A stretch of DNA of 38,061 bases from NCBI GenBank assembly GCA_030697505.1, contig JAUYPX010000025.1, positions 1-38,061 of the forward strand. The letters run 5' to 3'. Of the stretch, positions 7,353 to 15,600 are shown one piece after another. Positions within the stretch are counted from its first letter, which is position 1. Every line of letters begins with the position of its first letter. Below the pieces are notes generated by a model, which was given only the letters and a program-made list of their open reading frames with translations, was not told the DNA's origin and did not search any database. The stretch comes from Nanobdellota archaeon. GTDB lineage: Archaea > Nanobdellota > Nanobdellia > Woesearchaeales > GW2011-AR9. The position numbers and the translations under genes were made by a program.

Positions 7353-7829
7353 TTAGGGGTTTATTTTCTGCAAGAATCGATACATCACAAATAACCAAAG
7401 TAGGCCAATAACTGATCCGCCAATAACATCATAAACAGTATGAACTTTCAGCATAATACGACTTAATCCAACTGACAAGATAATGAGAATGTTTGCAGTG
7501 ATGAAACCAATTCTTACAACTTTATTTTTGATCTCTTTATGAACTATTGCAATCAATAGAGAATAAAAAATCACTGCGCTCAGGGCATGGCCGCTGGGAA
7601 AAGCATATCCATCTATGGCGATAAGCGAGTTGCTGGGCCGAGGCAGCTGAAAGATTCTTTTGAGAGCATAGTTCAGCGCTACCCCTCCATAAAAACCGGC
7701 CGCTGCCCAGGCTGCTTCTTTCTTTTTTTTAACATATAAGCAGTAAAGTATCAATAATAATGAAGCAGGAAATAGGATAGTCCTGCTCGCCAAAAAAGAT
7801 ATCGCCAGCCAAAAATCTATAACAGGCAT
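7353..7829 (-). CDS. PAP2-family membrane phosphatase
   Basis: This integral membrane protein has about five hydrophobic segments and the complete phosphatidic acid phosphatase type 2 signature: KRIFQLPRPS (K-x6-RP), PSGH in YAFPSGHALS, and SRIMLKVHTVYDV (SR-x5-H-x3-D). Family members remove phosphate from lipid phosphates or isoprenyl pyrophosphates at the membrane. In archaea a polyprenyl-phosphate carrier or archaetidic acid is a likely substrate, which is inference. At 158 aa it is a compact version of the family. Its ATG lies inside the 3' end of the phosphoglycerate mutase gene (13-bp overlap), so both are probably made from one transcript. Confidence 0.85.
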   Translation of the reverse strand: MPVIDFWLAISFLASRTILFPASLLLILYCLYVKKKKEAAWAAAGFYGGVALNYALKRIFQLPRPSNSLIAIDGYAFPSGHALSAVIFYSLLIAIVHKEIKNKVVRIGFITANILIILSVGLSRIMLKVHTVYDVIGGSVIGLLWLFVMYRFLQKINP

Positions 7830-9298
7830 TTACCGGTCATCTCCTTTGGTTTTTTAATTCCCATCACTTTTAATATGGTCGGCGCGACATCTGCTAATCC
7901 GCCCTTTCTTAATTTCCCTTTTCCATTTACAATAAGCAGGGGAACTTTATTGACCGTATGCGAAGTCAGATATTTTCCTTCCATCTCTTCGCAGTTGCCG
8001 TGATCGGCAATGATAAAAATTATTCCGGAAAATTGTTTGGCTATTCTTCCGATCTGTCGGTCGATTGCCTGTACTGCTTTGATAGTTGCTTTCAGATTCC
8101 CGGTATGTCCAACCATGTCCGCATTAGCAAAATTGGCCACAAAAAAATCATGTTGGTTGGTGTTTTTTAAGAGGGTATCAGTAATCTGCTTTACTTTCAT
8201 TTCTGAATTCTCATCGTAGGTCTTTATATTTTTCAAACTCTGAATATGAATTCTTTTTTCATGCGGAAAAACGCATTCGCACAAACCGTTGAAGAAATAG
8301 GTAACATGCGCCCATTTCTCGGTTTCCGCAATACGCAGTTGGGAAATCCCTTTTTTGGAGATGATCTCTCCCAAGGTATTTTCCGCAATAACCGCGGGAA
8401 AAGCGACGGGAATTTTCACTAACGAATCATACTGGGTTAAGGAAACAAATTTCAAGTCAATAATTTTTTTTCTTTGGAATTCTTTGAATTTACCCCAGAC
8501 AAAAGCCCTGGTTAACTCCCGCGCGCGATCGGAACGGAAGTTGAAAAAAATAACGGAGTCGTGTTCTTCGACCACGCATTTGTTGGTGAGAATAGTAGGC
8601 TTGACAAATTCATCAGTTTCTCCCCGGACATACGCATGCTTCAATGCTTTAAGAGGATCAGCAATCCCTTTCCTGCCGATGCAATCTACCATGCATTCAT
8701 ACGCTTTATGTTCACGTTTCCAACGATTATCGCGATCCATGGCGTAGAATCTTCCCATCATAGTTGCTAGAGTTCCTACACCTAATTCTTTCATTTTCTG
8801 TTGTAGTTGTTTGATATACTTTTCAGCAGATCTGGGCGGTGTATCCCGACCGTCAAGAAAAGCATGCACATAGACTTCTTTCAAGCCATGATGCTTGGCT
8901 AATTCGAGCAACGCAAACAAATGATCAAGATGGGAATGCACCCCCGCGTCGCTTAACAAGCCCATCAGATGAAGCTTAGTATTATTTTTTTTAGAATGGT
9001 GGATGGCTTCCAGCAAGGCTTTGTTTTTGAAAAAAGAATTGTTTTTGATCGCTTTATTGACCCGCATCAAATCTGTATCCATGATTCTTCCTGCGCCTAA
9101 AGTTAGATGTCCCACTTCAGAATTACCCATAAAACCAGGGGGAAGTCCTACTGCCGGGCCAGATGCTTTCAGAAGAGTATGCGGATATTTTTTCCAGAGT
9201 TTATCGAGAACAGGAGTTTTTGCTGAGGCAATGGCATTCGCTCTTTTTTCTTTCCTATATCCCCAACCATCGAGGATGAGTAAGAGTACTTTAGGCAT
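7817..9298 (-). CDS. gpmI: 2,3-bisphosphoglycerate-independent phosphoglycerate mutase
   Basis: The product interconverts 3- and 2-phosphoglycerate in lower glycolysis/gluconeogenesis. It is the bacterial-type two-domain alkaline-phosphatase-fold enzyme, not the short archaeal ApgM. Seen in order: metal-binding LDGWGYR (Asp10), the phosphorylated Ser60 in GNSEVGH, SDAGVHSH, FLDGRDTPPRSA, GRFYAMDRDNRW, FFNFRSDRARE, ANADMVGHTGN, IIADHGNCEEM and TSHTVNKVPL. All expected metal and substrate residues appear present, and the length (493 aa) is slightly below the usual 510. The frame extends 22 codons further to a GTG (9364). I choose the ATG at 9298 because the family start MPKVLLLILDGWG lies there and a TTTATCTA element sits about 25 bp before it. 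It overlaps the PAP2 gene. Confidence 0.93.
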   Translation of the reverse strand: MPKVLLLILDGWGYRKEKRANAIASAKTPVLDKLWKKYPHTLLKASGPAVGLPPGFMGNSEVGHLTLGAGRIMDTDLMRVNKAIKNNSFFKNKALLEAIHHSKKNNTKLHLMGLLSDAGVHSHLDHLFALLELAKHHGLKEVYVHAFLDGRDTPPRSAEKYIKQLQQKMKELGVGTLATMMGRFYAMDRDNRWKREHKAYECMVDCIGRKGIADPLKALKHAYVRGETDEFVKPTILTNKCVVEEHDSVIFFNFRSDRARELTRAFVWGKFKEFQRKKIIDLKFVSLTQYDSLVKIPVAFPAVIAENTLGEIISKKGISQLRIAETEKWAHVTYFFNGLCECVFPHEKRIHIQSLKNIKTYDENSEMKVKQITDTLLKNTNQHDFFVANFANADMVGHTGNLKATIKAVQAIDRQIGRIAKQFSGIIFIIADHGNCEEMEGKYLTSHTVNKVPLLIVNGKGKLRKGGLADVAPTILKVMGIKKPKEMTGKCLL

Positions 9299-9455
9299 AG
9301 CTGAAGGATTATTTTTAGGTAGATAAAGGTTGCTGAATTTACGTTCATGGATCGGACTTATCACTCTTTTTGATTATTTTACTCTACAAAAAAGGGAGGA
9401 GTATTTATATTTTACTGAAATTGAGAATGGAAAAGAAAAAATTAAGAAAAAAGAA

Positions 9456-11168
9456 TTACTTACAAGCTCCGTCCGAACAACTATTACAGCTGTAATCGCT
9501 GTATGTACATATTGCCTTTCCCTTTCCCTCGTAATTCCAACAGCGCCTCTCATAGAGATAAACTGGTGATTGGCAAGAGTCTTTGTATGTTCCGCTGTTG
9601 TCTTGGCAATATCCGTTAAAAGCAGTTGGATTTTCCAAATCGACGTCGGAATCAAAACACCACGTATTATCAACACCTTCTAATGTCACTTTAGCTGGTT
9701 TTTGGTTCTCCGTTTCCTGTTTTGGTTTTGGCTGTTCTGGTTTTGGTGCAGATGCGACAAGTGCATCTAAAACTACCTTAGTCAAATCTATGGGTGAATT
9801 TGCATAGCCAACAATATTTATATTATTTGGAAGGAAAACAATAATTGACTCCATATTTGTCACATAACCATTTTTTTCATAGATTTTACCTGTAGGAGTA
9901 TCAATAATTACATCGATGCCAAATTTATTGTCAAGCATATATTGTGCTTTTTCAGCAGGAATAATGGTGTTCTTAAAGCGCACAGCATCCAGAAAATCGA
10001 GTAATTCTTTGGTTGATAATACCCAGCAATGGCCGCCCCATGGTGAACAATCGCTTGAATCAAATCCTTTAGTGTTCCCAGAAGGGAAAGGATAACCTAG
10101 TGCATGCTTTATATTTGGATTAAAATCAGCATTCGTGATGCCTGCAGGAGCAAATATATTTTTCTGCATGTAATTCTTATAATATTGAATGGTGAAGCTA
10201 TCCCAAATTTTGTCATTATAATCAGGATCCCAAAGGTTGGGATCATTAGCATAGTAGAATAATTTATCTTTGCTAATGTCACCATTAATAATAGGGATCA
10301 TCATATGTATTAAATCAAAGTTCATGTTATTATAGGAGGGGTTTGCTGGATACGTAACACCAGCTGCCACAGTTGCTCTCATTGATGAAAAATGAGCACC
10401 AGGAACTAACTTGACGAACCCGGACTTGTGCGTCATTAAATCTGCAAAAGTTATTTTGCCTATATTTTGACCTTTTTTCCAGTACGAAGGTAAGTAATTA
10501 ATAATTGGCGTATTATAAGGGATACCTTTACTATCCAACAGTTTGACCAAACCCACTGCTCCAAGGAACTTAGTTACACTTGCCATATTCATGCGGATGT
10601 TTTCATCCCAAGGCAAGTTCTGATTGGCAGGAGTTTGTGCAAAACCATAGTTTTTTGAATAAATCGGTTTTCCATTTTGGCGAACTTGCAATTCATAGCC
10701 AATTACTTTATTCTTAAGCTGTTCATCAATTAGCTGACCAGCCTTACTTATATCAAATTTATGGAAGTATTGAAATTTCAATGGATCAACCAGATAAGAT
10801 GATACCTTAAGTTGAGCGGCAGGGGTTTGAGGGGCATAGATAAAGGTTTTTACTTGATCTGCCGTAAGTCCTGAAGGAAGTATTATATCTATATCTTTCA
10901 CTGCAAGATCTTGAATTTGTTGCGGAGTAACGGTTACTATTCTAGGAGAAACTTTTTGAGCATAAGGTCTGGTTCTGATTGCCTGTCCGGCAAACGCTCC
11001 CCCCTCCTCTTTGGCATCCAAATCCTTCAGCAATTGCGCTCGTTCTTCCGGAGTCAACTTCGCTAATTCTGCTTTCAATTCTTCATCGGTTAATGGTTTT
11101 TGCGGAGCGCAAGAAACTAAGAACATAAACATAATTAATAATGAAATTGCAACAAGTGATTTTCTCAT
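9456..11168 (-). CDS. Serine beta-lactamase-fold lipoprotein
   Basis: This exported, lipid-anchored hydrolase has a signal peptide ending in the lipobox FLVSC (Cys20). The catalytic domain (about residues 140-460) has the class C beta-lactamase/DD-peptidase motifs: SVTK (Ser197, Lys200), LMTHKSG near 244-250, YNN (279-281) in the Y-x-N position, and a KNG triad near residue 430. The true substrate may be an ester or peptide rather than a beta-lactam. A proline/lysine linker leads to a C-terminal Cys-rich domain of about 70 residues with about ten cysteines. GAFAGQAIR follows the N-terminal helix. The start is supported by GAGGTG six bases before the ATG. With 570 aa it is longer than typical single-domain members. 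Confidence 0.85.
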   Translation of the reverse strand: MRKSLVAISLLIMFMFLVSCAPQKPLTDEELKAELAKLTPEERAQLLKDLDAKEEGGAFAGQAIRTRPYAQKVSPRIVTVTPQQIQDLAVKDIDIILPSGLTADQVKTFIYAPQTPAAQLKVSSYLVDPLKFQYFHKFDISKAGQLIDEQLKNKVIGYELQVRQNGKPIYSKNYGFAQTPANQNLPWDENIRMNMASVTKFLGAVGLVKLLDSKGIPYNTPIINYLPSYWKKGQNIGKITFADLMTHKSGFVKLVPGAHFSSMRATVAAGVTYPANPSYNNMNFDLIHMMIPIINGDISKDKLFYYANDPNLWDPDYNDKIWDSFTIQYYKNYMQKNIFAPAGITNADFNPNIKHALGYPFPSGNTKGFDSSDCSPWGGHCWVLSTKELLDFLDAVRFKNTIIPAEKAQYMLDNKFGIDVIIDTPTGKIYEKNGYVTNMESIIVFLPNNINIVGYANSPIDLTKVVLDALVASAPKPEQPKPKQETENQKPAKVTLEGVDNTWCFDSDVDLENPTAFNGYCQDNSGTYKDSCQSPVYLYERRCWNYEGKGKAICTYSDYSCNSCSDGACK

Positions 11169-11211
11169 CTACAACACCTCGTCTTTAACGCTTTGCACTT
11201 AAAAAAAGGTA

Positions 11212-11229
11212 AGAAGGATATATCCTTCT
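11212..11229. promoter_or_regulatory. 18-bp perfect palindrome with central TATA (operator candidate)
   Basis: AGAAGGATATATCCTTCT reads the same on both strands. Its centre supplies a TATA-like GATATATC about 50 bp upstream of the minus-strand ATG at 11168, leaving a short leader with the GAGGTG site. A dimeric repressor bound here would block TATA recognition. Confidence 0.5.
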
Positions 11230-11248
11230 GCACCTCATTGACAGTTAC

Positions 11249-11282
11249 ATAACTCTTTCGATTATATAACTCTTTCGATTAT
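11249..11282. repeat. 17-bp tandem duplication
   Basis: ATAACTCTTTCGATTAT is present twice head to tail with no mismatch (11249-11265, 11266-11282). The junction creates a palindromic TTATATAA (11262-11269), so the repeat places CTCTTTCGA on both sides of a TATA-like element. Confidence 0.8.
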
Positions 11283-11322
11283 ATAGTTGTGGACAATAGT
11301 TCTGCATATCTTTTCTTTTGAA

Positions 11323-11343
11323 AAGTCACGAACGAAGTGACTT
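11323..11343. repeat. Hairpin, 7-bp stem
   Basis: AAGTCAC (11323-11329) pairs with GTGACTT (11337-11343) around a 7-nt loop. It is the first of four hairpins in about 200 bp. Confidence 0.6.
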
Positions 11344-11366
11344 GAAATTTCTCCTCAACTAAAGTT

Positions 11367-11405
11367 TGGAAGACATAATTATTGCATAATAATCTATGTC
11401 TTCCA
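11367..11405. repeat. Long hairpin with one bulge (17-bp stem)
   Basis: TGGAAGACATA (11367-11377) pairs with TATGTCTTCCA (11395-11405). ATTATT/AATAAT continues the stem to a GCAT loop, with a single unpaired C (11394) on the 3' arm. It is far too long for chance, and its arms share no sequence with the next hairpin despite the same shape. Confidence 0.75.
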
Positions 11406-11434
11406 TTAATATAGGCTTGTCGAGAAAGGAATAA

Positions 11435-11485
11435 GAGTGTATACTGATTGCTAAGTTTATGCAAACAACAATCAGGTATACACTC
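11435..11485. repeat. Long hairpin with one bulge (16-bp stem)
   Basis: GAGTGTATAC (11435-11444) pairs with GTATACACTC (11476-11485). TGATTG/CAATCA extends it after a single unpaired G (11475) on the 3' arm, and GTTT/AAAC can form inside the loop. The 10 bp - bulge - 6 bp plan copies the preceding hairpin. Confidence 0.75.
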
Positions 11486-11510
11486 CCATTCCAAAGACAA
11501 CATCCCTATA

Positions 11511-11524
11511 GAGCCAAATGGCTC
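11511..11524. terminator. Small GC hairpin before rpl11 promoter
   Basis: GAGCC (11511-11515) and GGCTC (11520-11524) form a 5-bp stem around AAAT, followed by AAAATC. It ends just before the rpl11 TATA box (11531), so it might insulate that promoter from upstream RNA. It could equally be part of the hairpin array. Confidence 0.35.
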
Positions 11525-11530
11525 AAAATC

Positions 11531-11590
11531 TTTATAAATCCCTGCCATTTCCACCTTAAAGTTACGCGCTTACAATCTACATGGTGATCA
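11531..11590 (+). promoter_or_regulatory. rpl11 promoter and strong Shine-Dalgarno
   Basis: TTTATAAA (11531-11538) predicts transcription start near 11561, giving a leader of roughly 30 nt. GGTGATCA (11583-11590) is a near-perfect complement to the archaeal 16S 3' end and sits 3 nt before the ATG at 11594. This leadered layout contrasts with the leaderless genes around it. Confidence 0.65.
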
Positions 11591-11593
11591 ATT

Positions 11594-12331
11594 ATGGCAA
11601 AACAAGTTGTTGAAACAATGGTTGAAGGAGGAAAGGCTACGGCTGCACCTCCTCTTGGCCCAGCTTTAGGGCCGACCGGCCTTAACATCGGTCAAGTAGT
11701 GATGGAAATTAACAAGAAAACTGCTGATCTTAAAGGAATGCAGGTTCCGGTTAAGGTTATTGTAGATACTGAATTGAAAACATTTACTATTGAAATTGGT
11801 ACTCCGCCAGCTTCTGCTCTCATCAAGAGGGAAGCAGGCATCGAAAAGGGAGCAGGGAACCCGCTTATGGATAAAGTGGCTGATCTTAAAATCGAGCAAG
11901 TCATCAAGATAGCAAAAACCAAGCAAGATTCACTGTTAGGCGCTACTATGAAAGCAAAGGTGCGGGAAATTGTCGGAACTTGCCAGTCCATGGGAATTCT
12001 GGTGGAAGGCATGACTGTCCCGGAAGCACTTCAAGCTATTGCAGACGGTCAGTTTGATAAGGAAATCGCCTCCGGTAAAACTGAGCTTACTGAACAAGAA
12101 AAACGCGAGCAAGAAGCGGAGAAGAAGCGCTTGCAGGAAGAGATCGAGAAGCGGCGCGCAGAATTCGAAGCCAAAGCGAAAGAGATCCTCAAGCTGTTTG
12201 AAGCAGATCCTAAGAAAGCTAAGAAAGCTATGGTCGATGCAGGAATCCCGCAGCAGATCATCAAAGAGCTTGCTCCAGTTGAGGAGAAGAAAGAAGCCGC
12301 TCCTGGCGCTCCTGCAGCGGCTAAGAAGTAA
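11594..12331 (+). CDS. rpl11: Ribosomal protein L11 (uL11) with C-terminal extension
   Basis: This protein of the GTPase-associated centre of the large subunit binds 23S rRNA near the stalk base. Residues 1-160 are a clear archaeal L11: the proline-rich ATAAPPLGPALGPTGLNIGQ N-terminal segment, GTPPASALI, and the C-terminal RNA-binding part KIAKTKQDSLLGATMKAKVREIVGTCQSMGI. Archaeal L11 is usually about 160-170 aa, but this one has 245. The additional 80 residues comprise a charged Glu/Lys helix (about 165-200), a compact helical motif DPKKAKKAMVDAGIPQQIIKELAP that resembles a UBA-type helix-turn, and an Ala/Pro/Lys tail. The gene stands alone, without the usual L1/L10/L12 neighbours. T-rich tracts follow the stop. 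Confidence 0.95.
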   Translation: MAKQVVETMVEGGKATAAPPLGPALGPTGLNIGQVVMEINKKTADLKGMQVPVKVIVDTELKTFTIEIGTPPASALIKREAGIEKGAGNPLMDKVADLKIEQVIKIAKTKQDSLLGATMKAKVREIVGTCQSMGILVEGMTVPEALQAIADGQFDKEIASGKTELTEQEKREQEAEKKRLQEEIEKRRAEFEAKAKEILKLFEADPKKAKKAMVDAGIPQQIIKELAPVEEKKEAAPGAPAAAKK

Positions 12332-12335
12332 ACTT

Positions 12336-12368
12336 TCTTTTGTTTTTTCTTTTTATTATTTTTTCAAT
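12336..12368 (+). terminator. T-rich terminator after rpl11
   Basis: Several T runs, including TTTTTT and TTTTT, follow the rpl11 stop with no preceding stem. This matches the oligo-T termination used by archaeal RNA polymerase. Confidence 0.5.
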
Positions 12369-12403
12369 TTCTAATCGCTTAAGAAATAAGATTACTGCTT
12401 TTT

Positions 12404-12628
12404 TTACTTCCTTCTCAGCTTATCAAGCTCATCTATCTCTGCTTTCTTGATCTCTAACAAAACCTGCGACAAACGTTCCAGAAGCATGCCCACATTCTTG
12501 ATTTTCTGCAGCTGTTTTACCAGAAGGCTGATGATGATGATCGACTCAATCAGTAAAATAAACACTACCACTCCGAAAATAAGAATAACTTCAACTAAAG
12601 GAATATCTACCGATCCTACTAAAACCAT
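12404..12628 (-). CDS. Small membrane protein with cytoplasmic coiled coil
   Basis: This 74-aa product has one long hydrophobic stretch (about residues 8-38, rich in Ile/Val/Leu) followed by a charged amphipathic helix of about 35 residues that looks like a coiled coil (QLQKIKNVGMLLERLSQV onward). It probably has a single span and a soluble helical tail. The start is supported by AGGTGA five bases before the ATG. It lies 53 bp downstream of the giant surface protein gene on the same strand and could be cotranscribed with it. The function is unknown. Confidence 0.7.
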   Translation of the reverse strand: MVLVGSVDIPLVEVILIFGVVVFILLIESIIIISLLVKQLQKIKNVGMLLERLSQVLLEIKKAEIDELDKLRRK

Positions 12629-12681
12629 TCTGTCACCTTGTTTTATGTAAATACTTTTGGCATTAAAAAGCTTTCTGCTTA

Positions 12682-15600
12682 CTATGACTTAACCTCAACT
12701 TTATTTTTAGCTACCACCGCTCCTTTCTTGTTAAAGATTTTTGTGACTACTTCGTACTCTAAAGGAAGGTCCGTATCATACTGTGCAGCAATTAAGGCTC
12801 CCTTTTCCATATTGACCGTGTAAGGGCCTAATATTTCGTTATAGATATTTTTTGAACTGCCAGGAAAGAAGAATGGAAGTTTGATCTTTAAAGGAAGCTG
12901 AGGGTTAATCTTGGTATTTTTCGTATTTATGTTCATTTCAACCGTAAAAGTCTCTTTACCTCCGTTTTGGCGCGGGGCGAAAATCATATAATAATCTAGT
13001 TTCTTGGTTTTCTGATCTATATCTACTGCAGTACCGGTAACTAACTGTTCCTGCTCCTCAATATCTTTAACTAACACTTGTTCACCACCTGAAATAAAGA
13101 TTATTTTAGGTGGTTCCTTTCTATCTAAACTTAGGCCTCTGCGGATCTTCGCTTCTTTCTCTACCGTTTCTCCAGGATTAACCACCATGTTTTCTAACTC
13201 TTCAGCATTGAGCAAGATGTCTTTTAGCAAATTTCCATTGATGCGTTTTCGAGAAGGCGTTAAGGGAGGAGCAACAGCATTACCAACTAAAAAATCTGGG
13301 AAAAAGTGGGAAATCTTCTTATGCGCTTGCAATATTTCTACGCTTTCCAATAGTTTCAACTTATCTAATTCTTCTTCCAATGCAGCTTCATCCACTTCGC
13401 CTTCCAAAAGTAGCTCTTCTTTGATCCTGTTAATTGCATTCTCTTCATTTTCTAGTTGTGTTTCTTTTTCTTTTAATGCGCCGGATAAGACTAATCTTTT
13501 ATTGAGATTATTGGTGATAGTCAATTTATAATTTTGTACGGAAGTGTATGCGGTTGTCGCTGTTGTTCCTGCACTAGTTATACCTACACTAGATTGTTCG
13601 GTCTGGAAGGAATTAGATACTTCTGCTGCAGAGGCTGTTTCTGAAGTCGAGGGGGGTGATGGCGCAGCTTCTGCAGGAGCAGATGGTGTTGGAGTACTGG
13701 GAGTTGGACTTATTGATGCTTCTGTAGCAGCTTCTCCTCCACCTCCCCCAACATCTGCAATATTATCAATCGTTAATGATAAGATTTGGGTGCTATTGAG
13801 GTTACCTACCGTGTCATTGGCAAAGACGGTGACGGTGAGTGCTCCTTCATCAATGGCAGCGGTATTCACACTGACACTCCAGGTGCCGGAAGAATTACTC
13901 GCGGTCCTGTTGAAAGGATTAGTGCTGTTGGTGAATTGGAAGATGACGGTATCCACTGCAGTAAAGCTATCTGTAATCCTGGCGCTGAAGGCTTGCGTTC
14001 CGCTGATGGTTGTGCCATTAGCAGGATTAGTGATGTTCACATTAGGCCCAGTAAAATCAATCGTAAAATTAATGACTGCAGAATTGTTGACATTATTTAC
14101 CGTGTCATTGGCAATAATTCTCACGCCTTGTCTTCCTTCCGCCAAGGTCGAGAGGTTATAATTTACAATCCATTGTCCAGAGATGTTCCTTCCGGTAATG
14201 TTAAAATCCTGACTCGTTCCGTTGTCAAACCAGAAGTAGACCGTATCAAGGAGAAGTAAATTATCAAACACGCTGGCATTAAAAGTTTGATTGCTTGACC
14301 TAATGCTGAAATTGCTATCATTCACCGGATTATTGAGGAAATTTCTGGTTATATTGGGAGACGTGAAATCAACGGTGAAATTCCTGACTATAGTACGTTC
14401 CAGCTTACCGACGGTGTTATTAGCCATAATTCTAACCCCTTGTCTTCCTTCCGCCAATGTCGATACATTGTAACTGATTGTCCATTGCCCAGAATTATTA
14501 ACGCTAGTTATATTTATGTCATTTCCGGTCTCATTATCAAGCCAAAAGAAGACTGTATCGACTAACGTGAGATTATCAGACACACTAGCGTTAAAAGTTA
14601 TATTTCCAGAACGGACACTATAATTACTGTTATCAAAAAGATTATTAGCATTGAGAGAATTGAAAGCAACAGTAGGGGCAGTTTTGTCGACAATAAAAGT
14701 AACAGTTTGGCTATTGTTCCTGTTATTTTCCGAGTCATTAGCAAAAACAGTCATGACACTGACACCTTCAATCAGGCCTTCGAGATTTACGGCAGCATTC
14801 CAGGTTCCGCTCACGTTGGTAGGGGTACGATTGAAAGAAGTCCCTGTAGCATTGCTGAATTGGAAAATAACGGTATCCAATAGAGATTGGCCAGTACCGC
14901 TTACATTACGTATAGTTGCGTTGAAATTATAGATTACATCAGTAAAATTAGTCCAATTAAAAGGATTGGTGATGTTCACATAAGGTGGGGTATTGTCGAC
15001 GGTGACTGAGATACTAAAAGTAGTATTGAGATTACCGACGCTATCATTGGCAAAAACAGTGACAGTATTCACTCCTTCAAAGATAGTGAAGGTGTTTATT
15101 CCTCCAAGTACATCCCAGAGGTCCAAAATACCTTCAGTCGCGGTGCGATTAAAAGCGATACCAGTGCCATTGCTGATCTGGAAGATCACTGATTGCACAT
15201 CGGTATATGTATCTGTGACCGTGGCGCTAAAACTCTGGGCGGTGCCGCTTATCGCCTCTCCATCAGTAGGCTGATTAGCAGTAATTAAAGGCGCACTCCG
15301 ATCCACAGTAAAGTTGATGAATTGGGTGTTGTTGGTATTGTTATACGTATCATTAGCAAGAACTCGGAAGCCTTGTAATCCTTCTGCAAAGATGGAGGTG
15401 TTAAGAGCAGCAATACCCCAACCAGTAAAACTATGATTAGCTGGGGTTCTGTTAAAAGGGCTGCTTACATTTGAAAATTGAAAGGTCACATTACTTACAT
15501 TTGAAAAAGTATCAGTGATGGTAACGTTAAAATCGACGAAATTTGAACTAAAGTTACTTCTATCTGTTGGGCTAACAATGGTTACGTTAGGCGGATCATT

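Larger units (their letters stand above)
11169..11593. other. 425-bp gene-free region rich in repeats and hairpins
   Basis: This lies between the divergent beta-lactamase-like and rpl11 genes. It contains an 18-bp palindrome, a 17-bp tandem duplication, four hairpins and the rpl11 promoter, all listed separately. The only long frame across it (minus strand, 11279-11554) runs straight through the inverted repeats, has no family features and is not accepted as a gene. Confidence 0.75.

Noticed and set aside
8355..8747. 130-aa plus-strand ORF inside the phosphoglycerate mutase gene
   Set aside because: It lies fully antisense to conserved iPGM motifs and has no start signals.
11279..11554. 91-aa minus-strand ORF upstream of rpl11
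   Set aside because: It runs through three hairpins and a tandem repeat, has no promoter, RBS or family features, and its composition follows the repeats.
13544..14259. Long plus-strand ORFs (up to 205 aa) opposite the giant surface protein
   Set aside because: They are shadows of the Ig-repeat coding sequence; their low-complexity Val/Ser/Leu content mirrors the repeats on the real strand.
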